Below, in pieces: positions 42,553 through 50,993 of a stretch of 64,000 nt of DNA; within the stretch, counting starts at the first letter, position 1, and the number at the start of each line of letters is the position of its first letter. The translations under genes and the position numbers were made by a program. Below the pieces are notes generated by a model that worked only from the letters and a program-made list of their open reading frames with translations, was not told the origin of the DNA and did no database searches. The DNA is from Luteimonas vadosa (GTDB lineage: Bacteria; Pseudomonadota; Gammaproteobacteria; Xanthomonadales; Xanthomonadaceae). The DNA is taken from contig NZ_BAABJY010000001.1 in NCBI RefSeq assembly GCF_039543545.1, forward strand, positions 186,001 to 250,000, given 5' to 3'.

Positions 42553-43239
42553 ATGACTACCCCTGCCGCATTGATCACCAGCTATCGACGGCCTTCGAGC
42601 CCATTGCTGCCATCGCCGGCGACGATCGAACGCTTCCTGGCCCACTGCCATCGACGCCGCTACCCGCCCCGGACGGAGGTTTTCCGCCCCGGCGACCAGG
42701 CCGGCACCCTGTACTACGTGATGTCCGGCTCGGTCAGCATCATCACCGAGGAGGACGATGGCCGGGAGCTGGTGCTCGGCTACTTCGGCACCGGGGAATT
42801 CGTCGGCGAGATGGGCCTGTTCATCGAATCGGAGACCCGCGAGGTGATCCTGCGGACGCGCACCCAGTGCGAACTGGCCGAGATCAGCTACGAGCGCCTG
42901 TACCAGCTCTTCGACGGCAGCCTGTCGGGCGACGCCACCAGCATCGTGTACGCGATGGGCGCGCAACTCTCCCGTCGCCTGCTCGACACCAGCCGCAAGG
43001 CCGGCCGGTTGGCCTTCCTCGATGTCACCGACCGCATCATCCGGACCCTCTTCGACCTGGCGCAGGAACCGGACGCCATGAGCCATCCCGAGGGGACGCA
43101 GCTGCGGGTGTCCCGGCAGGAGCTGGCCAAGATCGTCGGCTGCTCGCGCGAGATGGCCGGCCGCGTGCTGAAGAAGCTGCAGGCCGACGGCAAGCTGCAC
43201 GCCCGCGGCAAGACCGTCGTCCTCTACGGCACACGTTAG
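42553..43239 (+). CDS. clp: CRP-family global regulator Clp
   Basis: 228 aa. The cyclic-nucleotide domain (FRPGDQAGTLYYVMSGSVSII...FVGEMGLFIE) and the helix-turn-helix VSRQELAKIVGCSREMAGRVLKKLQADG match Xanthomonas/Lysobacter Clp closely. Glu97 (in TREVILRTRT) corresponds to Glu99 of the Xanthomonas protein, which is needed for c-di-GMP binding; c-di-GMP releases Clp from DNA. Clp controls extracellular enzymes, exopolysaccharide, and in Lysobacter antibiotic synthesis, so it may control the locus at 1919-31461. ATG at 42553. The GNAT gene follows 12 bases later. Confidence 0.95.
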   Translation: MTTPAALITSYRRPSSPLLPSPATIERFLAHCHRRRYPPRTEVFRPGDQAGTLYYVMSGSVSIITEEDDGRELVLGYFGTGEFVGEMGLFIESETREVILRTRTQCELAEISYERLYQLFDGSLSGDATSIVYAMGAQLSRRLLDTSRKAGRLAFLDVTDRIIRTLFDLAQEPDAMSHPEGTQLRVSRQELAKIVGCSREMAGRVLKKLQADGKLHARGKTVVLYGTR

Positions 43240-43251
43240 TCGGTCCGCCCG

Positions 43252-43722
43252 GTGTCCGCATCGTTCGAACCTCGCGGGCAACTCCCCGATGCGGACCTGC
43301 GCAGCGCGTCGCTGATCGACGCCGACGATGTCGCCGCCCTGCTCTCCGAACTGGGCTATCCATGCGATGCCCGCGATGCCGCCGCCCGCATCTCGGCCAT
43401 CCTGGAGAACGACCGGCAGGCGTTGGTCGTCGCGCGATGCGGCGGGATGGTCTGCGGCCTGATCGCACTGGACTTCATGTACTACCTGCCCCTGGACACC
43501 ACCACCTGCCGGATCACCGCCCTGGTGGTGAGCGCCTCGGCACAGGGGCGCGGCCTCGGGCGACAGCTCTTGCGCGAAGCCGAGCGCCGCGCGCGGGCCG
43601 GCGGGGCCGCGCGCCTGGAAATCACCAGCGGCTCGCAACGCACCGATGCCCACGCCTTCTACAAGGCCTGCGGCTACAGCGACGGCACCGTCCGTTTCAT
43701 CAAGCGGCTGGGCGACGCCTGA
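43252..43722 (+). CDS. GNAT-family N-acetyltransferase
   Basis: 156 aa from a GTG 12 bases after the clp stop. ITALVVSASAQGRGLGRQLLREAERRA is the acetyl-CoA binding motif A (Q-x2-G-x-G), and AHAFYKACGYSDG is motif B. Acetyl acceptor unknown. Probably co-transcribed with clp; converges with the HAD gene with only four bases between them. Confidence 0.85.
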   Translation: MSASFEPRGQLPDADLRSASLIDADDVAALLSELGYPCDARDAAARISAILENDRQALVVARCGGMVCGLIALDFMYYLPLDTTTCRITALVVSASAQGRGLGRQLLREAERRARAGGAARLEITSGSQRTDAHAFYKACGYSDGTVRFIKRLGDA

Positions 43723-43726
43723 CCGC

Positions 43727-44524
43727 CTAGCCTCCCGGGGCCGGAACCGGCTCCCCCGCGCGCGACCCGCAGCCCCAGTTCAGGATCGGCGTGCCTTCCG
43801 GAAGCTCGCGCCGGAACATGCCGACGCAACCGGCCTTGGGGTTCACCACCACGGGCGACCGGGCGACGCGCAGCAACGGCAGGTCGGCGCTGCTGTCGGA
43901 ATAGGCGCGATCGATGTCCTCGTAGCCCAGCTCCCGCAGCATCCGAACCTTCTCCTCGTGGTGGCAGTGCCGCAGCGCGCCCACGGCGCCGAAGCGCGGA
44001 CCGACCACGGTGCCGACCACCGGCACGTCCTCGTGGGCGACGAAGGCGAGGATCGCGCGCGCCAGCTCCGGCGGCGCACCCGTGGCGATCACCACGCGGT
44101 CCCCGCGTGCGCGGTGGTCGTGCAGCACCTGCAGCGCCACCGGCAGCAAGCGCGTCCGGATCTCCTCGACATGCGCGGCCACGTAGCGGTCGATCAGGTC
44201 GTCGAGGTCGCGCCGCCGGTGCAAACCCACCGTGCCGGCCCAGACGAACGCGGAAATGCCGGCGCGGCGGGTGGGCAGGCAGGCGATCATCGGCGCGAAC
44301 ACGGGCGCGATCAGCAGCGCCAGCAGTCGTCGCCACCACGCCCGGCGGATCAGCCAGGCGAAAAGGTGGCCGCCGGAGTCGCCGTCGTAGAGGGTATGGT
44401 CGAAGTCGAACACGACCAGCGGCGCATCGTCCCGCAGCGGGGGAAAACGCGCCCCGGGGTCGACGGCGACCCCTTGGATGGCCGGCGCCTGCCGGTCGGC
44501 GAGGTGGCCCCGTCCGGTGCTCAT
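43727..44524 (-). CDS. HAD-IB family phosphatase
   Basis: 265 aa. VVFDFDHTLYDGDSG is motif I (D-x-D-x-T), VVIATGAPPELAR motif II, EKVRML the Lys region and AYSDSSADLPLL motif III. A short hydrophobic stretch (ALLIAPVFAPMIACLP) follows the cap start. Related proteins are phosphoserine-phosphatase-like or lipid-phosphate phosphatases; the substrate is not clear. ATG overlaps the trpC stop (ATGA), so it is the last gene of the trp operon. Confidence 0.85.
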   Translation of the reverse strand: MSTGRGHLADRQAPAIQGVAVDPGARFPPLRDDAPLVVFDFDHTLYDGDSGGHLFAWLIRRAWWRRLLALLIAPVFAPMIACLPTRRAGISAFVWAGTVGLHRRRDLDDLIDRYVAAHVEEIRTRLLPVALQVLHDHRARGDRVVIATGAPPELARAILAFVAHEDVPVVGTVVGPRFGAVGALRHCHHEEKVRMLRELGYEDIDRAYSDSSADLPLLRVARSPVVVNPKAGCVGMFRRELPEGTPILNWGCGSRAGEPVPAPGG

Positions 44525-45345
44525 GGGTCGAAAAACAGTTCCCGCAGCGCGAGGCCCGGGTCCGGGGCGCGCATGAAGGTTTCGCCCACGAGGAAGGCCT
44601 CGATCCCGGCATCGCGCATGCGCCGCACGTCCCCCGCGGTCGCGATGCCGCTCTCGGTGACCACCCGCCGGCCCGCCGGAATGTCGTCCAGCAATGACAA
44701 CGTGGTGTCCAGCGACACGTCGAAGCTCCGCAAGTCGCGGTTGTTGATGCCCAGCAGGGGCAGCGCGCCGTCGCACGGCGCCAGCCGCAACGCACGTGCG
44801 AGCTCGCCACGGTCGTGGACCTCGACCAGCACGTCCATCCCCAACTCGAAGGCCTGCGCGTTCAACGCGGCCAGTCGGTCGTCGTCGAGCGCGGCGACGA
44901 TCAGCAGGATGCAATCCGCACCCAGCACGCGCGCCTCCACGACCTGGTACGGGTCGACGGTGAAGTCCTTGCGCAGCACCGGCAGGTTGCAGGCCCCGCG
45001 GGCCTGGTGCAGGAAGTCGTCCTCGCCCTGGAAGAAGTCGGTATCTGTCAGCACCGACAGGCAGGCCGCGCCGCCCGCTTCGTAGCTGCGGGCGATCGCC
45101 GCCGGGTCGAACTCCTCGCGGATCACGCCCTTCGACGGGCTGGCTTTCTTGACCTCCGCGATGACGGCGGGCTCGCCGCTGGCGATCCTGGCCTCGATCG
45201 CCGCCGCAAAGCCGCGCGCCGGGGAAGCCTCGGCAACGAGCGCCTGCAGTTCACGCATCGGCGTGCGCGCCAGTCGTTCGGCGATCTCTTCCTGCTTCCG
45301 TCGCAGGATCCTCGCCAGCACGTCGGGTGGTTGCGGGCCGCTCAT
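44521..45345 (-). CDS. trpC: Indole-3-glycerol phosphate synthase
   Basis: 274 aa beta/alpha barrel. IAEVKKASPSKGVI (catalytic Lys and phosphate loop), LSVLTDTDFFQG, VLRKDFTVDPYQV, LGINNRDLRSFDV and VTESGIATAGDV are diagnostic. It closes CdRP to indole-3-glycerol phosphate in tryptophan synthesis. Not fused to trpF, unlike E. coli. Start ATG at 45345. Fifty-two bases after trpD. Confidence 0.96.
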   Translation of the reverse strand: MSGPQPPDVLARILRRKQEEIAERLARTPMRELQALVAEASPARGFAAAIEARIASGEPAVIAEVKKASPSKGVIREEFDPAAIARSYEAGGAACLSVLTDTDFFQGEDDFLHQARGACNLPVLRKDFTVDPYQVVEARVLGADCILLIVAALDDDRLAALNAQAFELGMDVLVEVHDRGELARALRLAPCDGALPLLGINNRDLRSFDVSLDTTLSLLDDIPAGRRVVTESGIATAGDVRRMRDAGIEAFLVGETFMRAPDPGLALRELFFDP

Positions 45346-45397
45346 CGAAAGGGACCCAGGGCCGTGCGGCTTGAAGTGGGGATCGGCATCGGCGCGC

Positions 45398-46423
45398 TCA
45401 GCATTGCTGGGTGGTGGCCACGAAGTGGTCCAGCTTGGCGCGGGCCTCGCCGGAGGCGATCGTCGCACGTGCCAGCGCCACGCCATCGGCGATCGAGTCC
45501 ACCACCCCGGCAACGTACAGGGCTGCCCCGGAATTGAGGCACACGATGTCGAGCGGCAGCCCGGTGGTATTGTCCAGGGCCTCCAGCACCATGGCCTTGG
45601 ACTCCGCGGCGTTCTCCACGCGCAGGTTGCGACTGGCGGCCATGCCCATGCCGAAATCCTCCGGGTGGATCTCGTACTCGCGCACCTTCCCGTCGCGCAA
45701 TTCGCCGACCTGCGTGCCGGCGCCCAGCGATATCTCGTCCATGCCGTCGCGCCCCCAGACCACCATCGCGCGCTCGGCGCCCAATTCCTGCAGCACGCGC
45801 ACCTGGATGCCGACCAGGTCGGGATGGAACACGCCCATGAGGATGTTCGGCGCACCCGCGGGATTGGTCAGCGGCCCGAGGATGTTGAAGATCGTGCGCA
45901 CGCCCATTTCCTTGCGCACCGGGGCGACGACCTTCATCGCCGGATGGTGGACCGGCGCGAACATGAACCCGATCCCGCAGGCTTCGATGCAGCGCGCGAC
46001 CTGCCGGGGGCTCAGCTCGATGTTCGCCCCCAGCGCCTCGAGCACGTCGGCGCTCCCGGATTTCGAGGACACGCTGCGGTTGCCGTGCTTGGCGACCCCG
46101 GCGCCCGCGGCGGCGACCACGAACATGCTCGCGGTGGAGATGTTGAAGGTGTGCGCGCCGTCGCCGCCCGTGCCGACGATGTCGACCAGGCGCGAGCGGT
46201 CGGCAACCGCGACCGGCATGGCGAACTCGCGCATCACCGTGGCCGCGCCGGCGATCTCGTCAACGGTTTCCTTCTTGACGCGCAATCCGGTCAGCAGCGC
46301 CGCGATCATGGTGTCGGACACCTCGCCCCGCATGATCAAGCGCATCAGCTCGACCATCTCGTCGAAGAAGATCTCGCGATGCTCGATGGTGCGCTGCAGG
46401 GCTTCTTGCGGTGTCATGGCCAT
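45398..46423 (-). CDS. trpD: Anthranilate phosphoribosyltransferase
   Basis: 341 aa. DIVGTGGDGAHTFNISTAS is the PRPP-binding motif, KHGNRSVSSKSGSADVLEALG follows, and FMFAPVHHPAMK and FNILGPLTNPA complete the TrpD pattern. It links anthranilate to phosphoribosyl pyrophosphate. Free-standing rather than fused to trpG. 86 bases after trpG. Confidence 0.96.
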   Translation of the reverse strand: MAMTPQEALQRTIEHREIFFDEMVELMRLIMRGEVSDTMIAALLTGLRVKKETVDEIAGAATVMREFAMPVAVADRSRLVDIVGTGGDGAHTFNISTASMFVVAAAGAGVAKHGNRSVSSKSGSADVLEALGANIELSPRQVARCIEACGIGFMFAPVHHPAMKVVAPVRKEMGVRTIFNILGPLTNPAGAPNILMGVFHPDLVGIQVRVLQELGAERAMVVWGRDGMDEISLGAGTQVGELRDGKVREYEIHPEDFGMGMAASRNLRVENAAESKAMVLEALDNTTGLPLDIVCLNSGAALYVAGVVDSIADGVALARATIASGEARAKLDHFVATTQQC

Positions 46424-46509
46424 CGGATTGCTTCTCGTGCGCTTCGTGGCCGCGGCTCGCCGCGGCGGTGTCCGGGATGGAAGGAAAAGCGGCCCGCGAC
46501 GGAATGCCG

Positions 46510-47100
46510 CTAGGGCGTCGCCGGGCGCTCCAGGAAATTCTTCAGCAGCGCGTGGCCGTGTTCGGTCAGGATCGATTCGGGGTGGAACTGCACGCCCTCA
46601 ACCGGGTGCTCACTGTGGCGCAGGCCCATGATCTCCTCCGTCGATCCGTCGGCGTTCTCGGTCCACGCCGTGACTTCCAGGCATTGGGGCAGGCTGTCCT
46701 TTGCGACGACCAGGGAATGGTAACGCGTGGCTTCGTAGGGGTCCGGAAGGCCGGCGAACACGCCGGTACCGACGTGCCGGATCGGCGAGGTCTTGCCGTG
46801 CATGATCCGCCCGGCACGCACCACCGTGCCGCCGTACGCCTGGCCGATGGCCTGGTGCCCGAGGCAGACGCCCAGGATCGGGATCCGTGGCCCGAGCCGT
46901 TCGATCAGGGCGACGCTGACACCCGCCTCGTTGGGCGTGCACGGCCCCGGGGAGATCACGATGCGCTCCGGCGACAGCGCGTCGATGTCGTCCACCGACA
47001 ATTCGTCGTTGCGCACCACCCTGACCTCCGCGCCCAGCACTTGCAGGTACTGCACGAGGTTGAAGGTGAAACTGTCGTAGTTGTCGATCATGAGCAACAT
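46510..47100 (-). CDS. trpG: Anthranilate synthase glutaminase subunit
   Basis: 196 aa class-I glutamine amidotransferase. MIDNYDSFTFNLVQYL, PGPCTPNEAG, the nucleophile in GVCLGHQAIG, and VEGVQFHPES (catalytic His and Glu) are all present. Supplies ammonia to TrpE, and may serve p-aminobenzoate synthesis too. Its ATG shares one base with the trpE stop (TGATG), so the subunits are made in step. Confidence 0.95.
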   Translation of the reverse strand: MLLMIDNYDSFTFNLVQYLQVLGAEVRVVRNDELSVDDIDALSPERIVISPGPCTPNEAGVSVALIERLGPRIPILGVCLGHQAIGQAYGGTVVRAGRIMHGKTSPIRHVGTGVFAGLPDPYEATRYHSLVVAKDSLPQCLEVTAWTENADGSTEEIMGLRHSEHPVEGVQFHPESILTEHGHALLKNFLERPATP

Positions 47101-48587
47101 CACAGCCCCTTCGCGGCTTCTGCAACCGCCTTGAACAACGCCCTGCCCTTGCTCATCGTCTCCTCCCACTCCTTGCCGGGGTCGGAGTCGTGGACGATGC
47201 CGGCACCGGCTTGGACGTGCAGGCGGCCGTCCTGGATGACGGCGGTGCGGATGGCGATGGCGGTATCGGCGTCGCCGTGCCAGCCGATGTAGCCGACGGC
47301 GCCGGAGTAGACGTTGCGACGCACGGGCTCCAATGCCTGGATGATCTCCAGCGCGCGGATCTTGGGCGCACCGCTGACGGTACCGGCCGGGAAGGTCGCG
47401 CGCAGCACGTCGGCATAGCTCAATCCGTCCTTCAGTTCGCCGGTGACCTCGCTGACGATGTGCATGACGTGGCTGTAGCGCTCGATGCCGAAGCTCTCGC
47501 CCAGCTTCACGGTGCCCGGCTTGGAGACGTGGCCGACGTCGTTGCGACCCAGGTCGATCAGCATCAGGTGCTCGGCGCGCTCCTTGGCGTCGGCGAGCAG
47601 TTCCCTTTCCAGCGCGGCGTCGCGCTCGGGCGTGTCGCCGCGCGGGCGCGTCCCGGCGATCGGCCGCACGGTGATCGTGCCGCCTTGCTGGCGCACCAGG
47701 ATCTCCGGGGAACTGCCGACGACCTGCGTGCCGCCGACATCCAGGAAATACATGTACGGCGACGGGTTGAGCGCGCGCAGCGCGCGGTAGACATCCACCG
47801 GGCGCGCGGTGAACGGCACGCTCAGCCGCTGCGACAGCACGACCTGGAACACGTCGCCGGCGACGATGTATTCCTTGGACCGCTCGACGGCGTCGATGAA
47901 GCCCTCCCGGGTGAACCCGGAGATGAAATCGGCCTCGTCCAGCGCCTCGGGCACCAGGGTCTCCGGATACCCGGCGCCGGCGTGGCGCAGCCGGTGGGCG
48001 AGCTCGTCCAGGCGCCGGTTCGCGCGGGCCCAGGCCTGCGGTTCGCGTGGATCGGCATGCACCACCAGGTACAGCCGGCCCTTGAGGTTGTCGAACACGG
48101 CGACCTCTTCGCTGAGCATCAGCAGGATGTCGGGCGTGCCAAGCTCGTCGGGCTTCGCGGAGCCCCCCGCCGCCGCCGCCAATCGCGGCTCGATGTAGCC
48201 GACGCACTCGAACCCGAACCAGCCGACCAGGCCACCGCTGAAACCGGGCAATCCGTCGAGGCGCGGCACGGAATGTTCGCAGCGCAGGCGCTCGACTTCG
48301 GCGAAGGGATCGCCCACCTCGCGGGTTTCCACCACCTCGCCGTACTCGCTGACCGTCAGCGTGTGCCCATGGAAGGCGTACACGCGCCGGGCCGGCAGGC
48401 CGATGATCGAGTGACGGCCGAAGCGTTCGCCGCCCTCCACCGACTCGAACAGGTAGGTGTGGGCGCCGTCGGCGAGCTTGAGGTAGACCGACAACGGCGT
48501 GTCGAGGTCGGAGAGCACCTCGCGCACCACCGGGATGCGGGTATGGCCGTCAGCGGCGAAGCGTTTGAATTGTTCGGGCGTGGTCAC
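47100..48587 (-). CDS. trpE: Anthranilate synthase component I
   Basis: 495 aa chorismate-using enzyme. LSVYLKLADGAHTYLFESVEGGERFGRHS includes the Leu-Glu-Ser tryptophan feedback site (LFES); IAGTRPRGDTPERD, LMLIDLGRNDVGHVSKPG, FPAGTVSGAPKIRALEII and QAGAGIVHDSDPGKEWEE form the active site. GTG start at 48587. Together with trpG it makes anthranilate from chorismate. A Trp-rich leader frame precedes and overlaps its start. Confidence 0.95.
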   Translation of the reverse strand: MTTPEQFKRFAADGHTRIPVVREVLSDLDTPLSVYLKLADGAHTYLFESVEGGERFGRHSIIGLPARRVYAFHGHTLTVSEYGEVVETREVGDPFAEVERLRCEHSVPRLDGLPGFSGGLVGWFGFECVGYIEPRLAAAAGGSAKPDELGTPDILLMLSEEVAVFDNLKGRLYLVVHADPREPQAWARANRRLDELAHRLRHAGAGYPETLVPEALDEADFISGFTREGFIDAVERSKEYIVAGDVFQVVLSQRLSVPFTARPVDVYRALRALNPSPYMYFLDVGGTQVVGSSPEILVRQQGGTITVRPIAGTRPRGDTPERDAALERELLADAKERAEHLMLIDLGRNDVGHVSKPGTVKLGESFGIERYSHVMHIVSEVTGELKDGLSYADVLRATFPAGTVSGAPKIRALEIIQALEPVRRNVYSGAVGYIGWHGDADTAIAIRTAVIQDGRLHVQAGAGIVHDSDPGKEWEETMSKGRALFKAVAEAAKGL

Positions 48588-48693
48588 GCGGCAAATCCTG
48601 GCAGGCGGGCGGGGTGGTGGAGACGCTGGCGCGCGGCCACCATCGCCAACCCGTGTCGGCACTGCAGGACTGCGGAGTCGCCCGGAGCTTCAT
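48550..48693 (-). CDS. trpL: Candidate trp operon leader peptide (attenuation)
   Basis: A 47-codon frame from ATG 48693 contains Trp at positions 16, 18 and 19 (G-W-R-W-W-P), a density expected only of a trp leader. It overlaps the trpE start by 38 bases in another frame. The Trp codons lie in GGTTGGCGATGGTGG, which can pair with the CCACCACC that follows, so a ribosome stalled at Trp codons would change the RNA fold. No clear T-run terminator precedes trpE, so the mechanism may be translational. A TACGAT six bases before the ATG, if a -10, would give a nearly leaderless transcript. Family attribution is inference. Confidence 0.6.
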   Translation of the reverse strand: MKLRATPQSCSADTGWRWWPRASVSTTPPACQDLPRDHARTIQTLRR

Positions 48694-48714
48694 GGCTGCA
48701 TCGTAACGATTTCG

Positions 48715-48735
48715 GCGGGCGTTCGCATCGCCCGC
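48715..48735 (-). terminator. Hairpin after the YegS-like gene
   Basis: Seven-base perfect stem GCGGGCG / CGCCCGC with a seven-base loop, 24 bases past the lipid-kinase stop; followed on the minus strand by CCGAAATCGTT. Possible terminator separating that gene from the trp operon. Confidence 0.45.
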
Positions 48736-48758
48736 TGGCAGCCCGCGCCCTGCGCGCA

Positions 48759-49769
48759 TCAGGCGGGCAGGAGGCCCGTGACCTCGTCGGGGTCCCCGCA
48801 CGCCTGGCCTGTTTCACCCGACGCGACCGCTGGATTCCCGGGCAGGCCGAGCAAGGGACAGCCCGCCGGCAGGTGCATGCGCAGGCGGCGGGCGACGCAC
48901 TCCACGCGGAAGTGACGGGCTTCCACCGGCTCGCCATCGAGATTCAAGCAGAAGGGTTGCGGCGATTCGATCTCGACCCAGGGCAACCGGGCCGTCACCG
49001 CCACGCGCGCCAGCGCGGCCTCGCTGCCTTCCCGCAGCAGGGTGGCCACCGTGGCGGCGACTTCGCCCTCCAGCTCCGGAACGATGGTCAGGTCCAGCAG
49101 GCCGTCGTCGATGAGCGCCTCGGGACACAGGCCCATGCCGCCCCCTGCCCGGCGGCCGTTGCCGATGCCCAGGGCGATGAAAGCGCCGGTCCACTCGAAC
49201 CCCGGCGCGTGCACCCGCGCCGCGATTGGTTCGATCCTGCCCAGCTTGGACATGCCGCCGATCAGGTAGGCAAGTCCGCCGAACATGTCCTTGAGCCCCT
49301 CGTTCGCGCCAGTCGTGGCCTCGGTTCCGAAACCACCGCTGGCGAGGTTGATCGACCAGTGCACGCGATCGTTCGCCTCGATCCGCAAGATGTCCACGGG
49401 ATGGGCCGGCAACGTCCTCACGAGCTCGAAGGCAGCGTCGACCTCTTCCGGGATCTCCGCAGCGGCCGCGAAATCATTCGCCGTTCCGAGCGCCACCAGC
49501 CCCAGCGCGGGAAGCGCGTCTGCCGGCTCGTCGCTCGCGGCCAGGACCGCGGCGACCTGGCCCAGGGTTCCGTCACCCCCGGCGGCAACGAGGGCATCCA
49601 GCCCCCCGCCGAGCACCTCCGCGGCGAACCGGGCCGCGTCGCCCTCCTCCCAGGTCACGCGCACGTCCAGGTCGATGCCTTGGGAACGGCAGGCCTGCAC
49701 GGCTTCGCGCACGGCTTCGTCGCCGTGGCTCTTGCCGTTGAGAATGAGTCGCCAGCGGGATCCTGTCAT
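48759..49769 (-). CDS. YegS-like lipid kinase (diacylglycerol kinase catalytic domain)
   Basis: 336 aa. RLILNGKSHGDE is the N-terminal kinase motif, VAAGGDGTLGQVA the GGDGT nucleotide loop, GLVALGTANDFA the LGT-x-ND motif, and CLNLDGEPVEA the C-terminal lid. It probably phosphorylates a membrane lipid (YegS acts on phosphatidylglycerol in vitro). ATG at 49769. Separate from trp by a hairpin and 65 bases upstream of the leader. Confidence 0.9.
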   Translation of the reverse strand: MTGSRWRLILNGKSHGDEAVREAVQACRSQGIDLDVRVTWEEGDAARFAAEVLGGGLDALVAAGGDGTLGQVAAVLAASDEPADALPALGLVALGTANDFAAAAEIPEEVDAAFELVRTLPAHPVDILRIEANDRVHWSINLASGGFGTEATTGANEGLKDMFGGLAYLIGGMSKLGRIEPIAARVHAPGFEWTGAFIALGIGNGRRAGGGMGLCPEALIDDGLLDLTIVPELEGEVAATVATLLREGSEAALARVAVTARLPWVEIESPQPFCLNLDGEPVEARHFRVECVARRLRMHLPAGCPLLGLPGNPAVASGETGQACGDPDEVTGLLPA

Positions 49770-49859
49770 GGCTGGAGCCTAGGCAGGTGGGCGCGAATTA
49801 CCGGTGAATGCGGGCGAAGGCTTGGCCGTGCCGGTGGCCTGCCGCACGTTCCCCGCGGC

Positions 49860-50537
49860 CTACTTGCGGCGCGCGTCCGTCACCGCCTGCCGCATGCGCC
49901 GGATGACGTCGGCGTAATCGCGCTGGCCGAAGATCGCCGACCCGGCGACGAAGGTGTCGGCGCCAGCGGCGGCGATCGCGCCGATGTTGTCTGGCTTCAC
50001 GCCGCCGTCGATTTCCAGCCGGATCGGCTTGCCGCAGGCGTCGATGCGCGCGCGCACCGCCTTGAGTTTCTCCAGCGCGGACGGGATGAAGGCCTGCCCG
50101 CCGAAGCCGGGGTTGACCGACATCAGCAGCACCAGGTCGAGCTCCTCCAGGACATAGTCGAGCACCTCGACCGGCGTCGCCGGGTTCAGCACCAGGCCGG
50201 CCTGGCAGCCCTCGGCCTTGATCAGCTGCACGGTGCGATGCACGTGCCGGCTGGCCTCGGGATGGAAACTGACCAGCGTGGCGCCCGCTTTCGCGAAATC
50301 GGGCACCAGGCGATCCACCGGTTCGACCATCAGGTGCACGTCGATCGGCGCGGTCACGCCGTGCTTGCGCAACGCCTCGCAGACCAGCGGGCCGATGGTC
50401 AGGTTGGGGACGTAGTGGTTGTCCATGACGTCGAAGTGCACCCAGTCGGCACCGGCGGCGATGACCTCGTCGACTTCCTGGCCGAGGCGGGCGAAATCGG
50501 CGGAGAGGATCGACGGGGCGATGATGCAGTCGTTCAC
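49860..50537 (-). CDS. rpe: Ribulose-phosphate 3-epimerase
   Basis: 225 aa TIM barrel. IAPSILSADFARLG, HFDVMDNHYVPNLTIGP, DVHLMVEP, LMSVNPGFGGQAF and LEIDGGVKPDN carry the metal ligands and the two catalytic Asp. Interconverts ribulose 5-phosphate and xylulose 5-phosphate in the pentose phosphate pathway. GTG at 50537 with AGGA upstream is preferred over a TTG at 50555. Confidence 0.96.
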   Translation of the reverse strand: MNDCIIAPSILSADFARLGQEVDEVIAAGADWVHFDVMDNHYVPNLTIGPLVCEALRKHGVTAPIDVHLMVEPVDRLVPDFAKAGATLVSFHPEASRHVHRTVQLIKAEGCQAGLVLNPATPVEVLDYVLEELDLVLLMSVNPGFGGQAFIPSALEKLKAVRARIDACGKPIRLEIDGGVKPDNIGAIAAAGADTFVAGSAIFGQRDYADVIRRMRQAVTDARRK

Positions 50538-50564
50538 GGCAGGGTCCTGTGGCAATCGATCAGG

Positions 50565-50900
50565 TCACTTGCGGCCGCGCTCGGCCTTGACCTGCTGGTA
50601 GGCGCCATTGATTTCGCGCGCCCTGGCCTCCGCCTGCTCGCGCAGCTCGGGGGCGGCGCCGGACAGGCGGTCGGGATGGTATTGGGCGATCAGCCGCCGG
50701 TAGGCCTGGTCGACCTCGGCATCGCTGGCCTCGCGGGTCACGCCCAGCACGCGGTACGACTGGTCGCGGCTGCGGCCCAATCCGAACCAGTCGGCGTCGA
50801 AGGCATGCCCGATCAGCAACCCGATCAGGCCGCCGCCGGGATGGCGCAGCAACAGCCAGCCGGCGATGAAGCCGAGGAGTTTTCCGTACCAGCGCGTCAT
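50565..50900 (-). CDS. Short membrane-anchored J-domain protein (DjlA-like N-terminus, no TerB domain)
   Basis: 111 aa. Starts with a hydrophobic, glycine-rich stretch (LLGFIAGWLLLRHPGGGLIGLLIGHAFD) like the membrane anchor of DjlA, then a J domain YRVLGVTREASDAEVDQAYRRLIAQYHPDRL with the H-P-D tripeptide needed to stimulate DnaK. It lacks the TerB middle domain of DjlA. Probably a membrane co-chaperone of DnaK. 27 bases upstream of rpe on the same strand, so it may be first in an operon with it. Confidence 0.85.
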   Translation of the reverse strand: MTRWYGKLLGFIAGWLLLRHPGGGLIGLLIGHAFDADWFGLGRSRDQSYRVLGVTREASDAEVDQAYRRLIAQYHPDRLSGAAPELREQAEARAREINGAYQQVKAERGRK

Positions 50901-50956
50901 GGCCCACAGTGTAGGGCACGAGGCCGCCACGGCCGCATGCAGCCGGGGCGGCCTGC

Positions 50957-50962
50957 TAATAC
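50957..50962 (+). promoter_or_regulatory. Putative -10 of purC
   Basis: TAATAC, 32 bases before the proposed TTG start of purC. No matching -35 found 16-18 bases upstream. Confidence 0.35.
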
Positions 50963-50993
50963 ACTAGCCGGCCCCTTGCGCGAGCGGCTGCCC

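Noticed and set aside
47190..50993. A very long plus-strand open frame running into purC
   Set aside because: It reads antisense to trpE, the YegS-like gene and rpe. High GC content keeps antisense frames open; only the part from 50994 matches a protein family (PurC).
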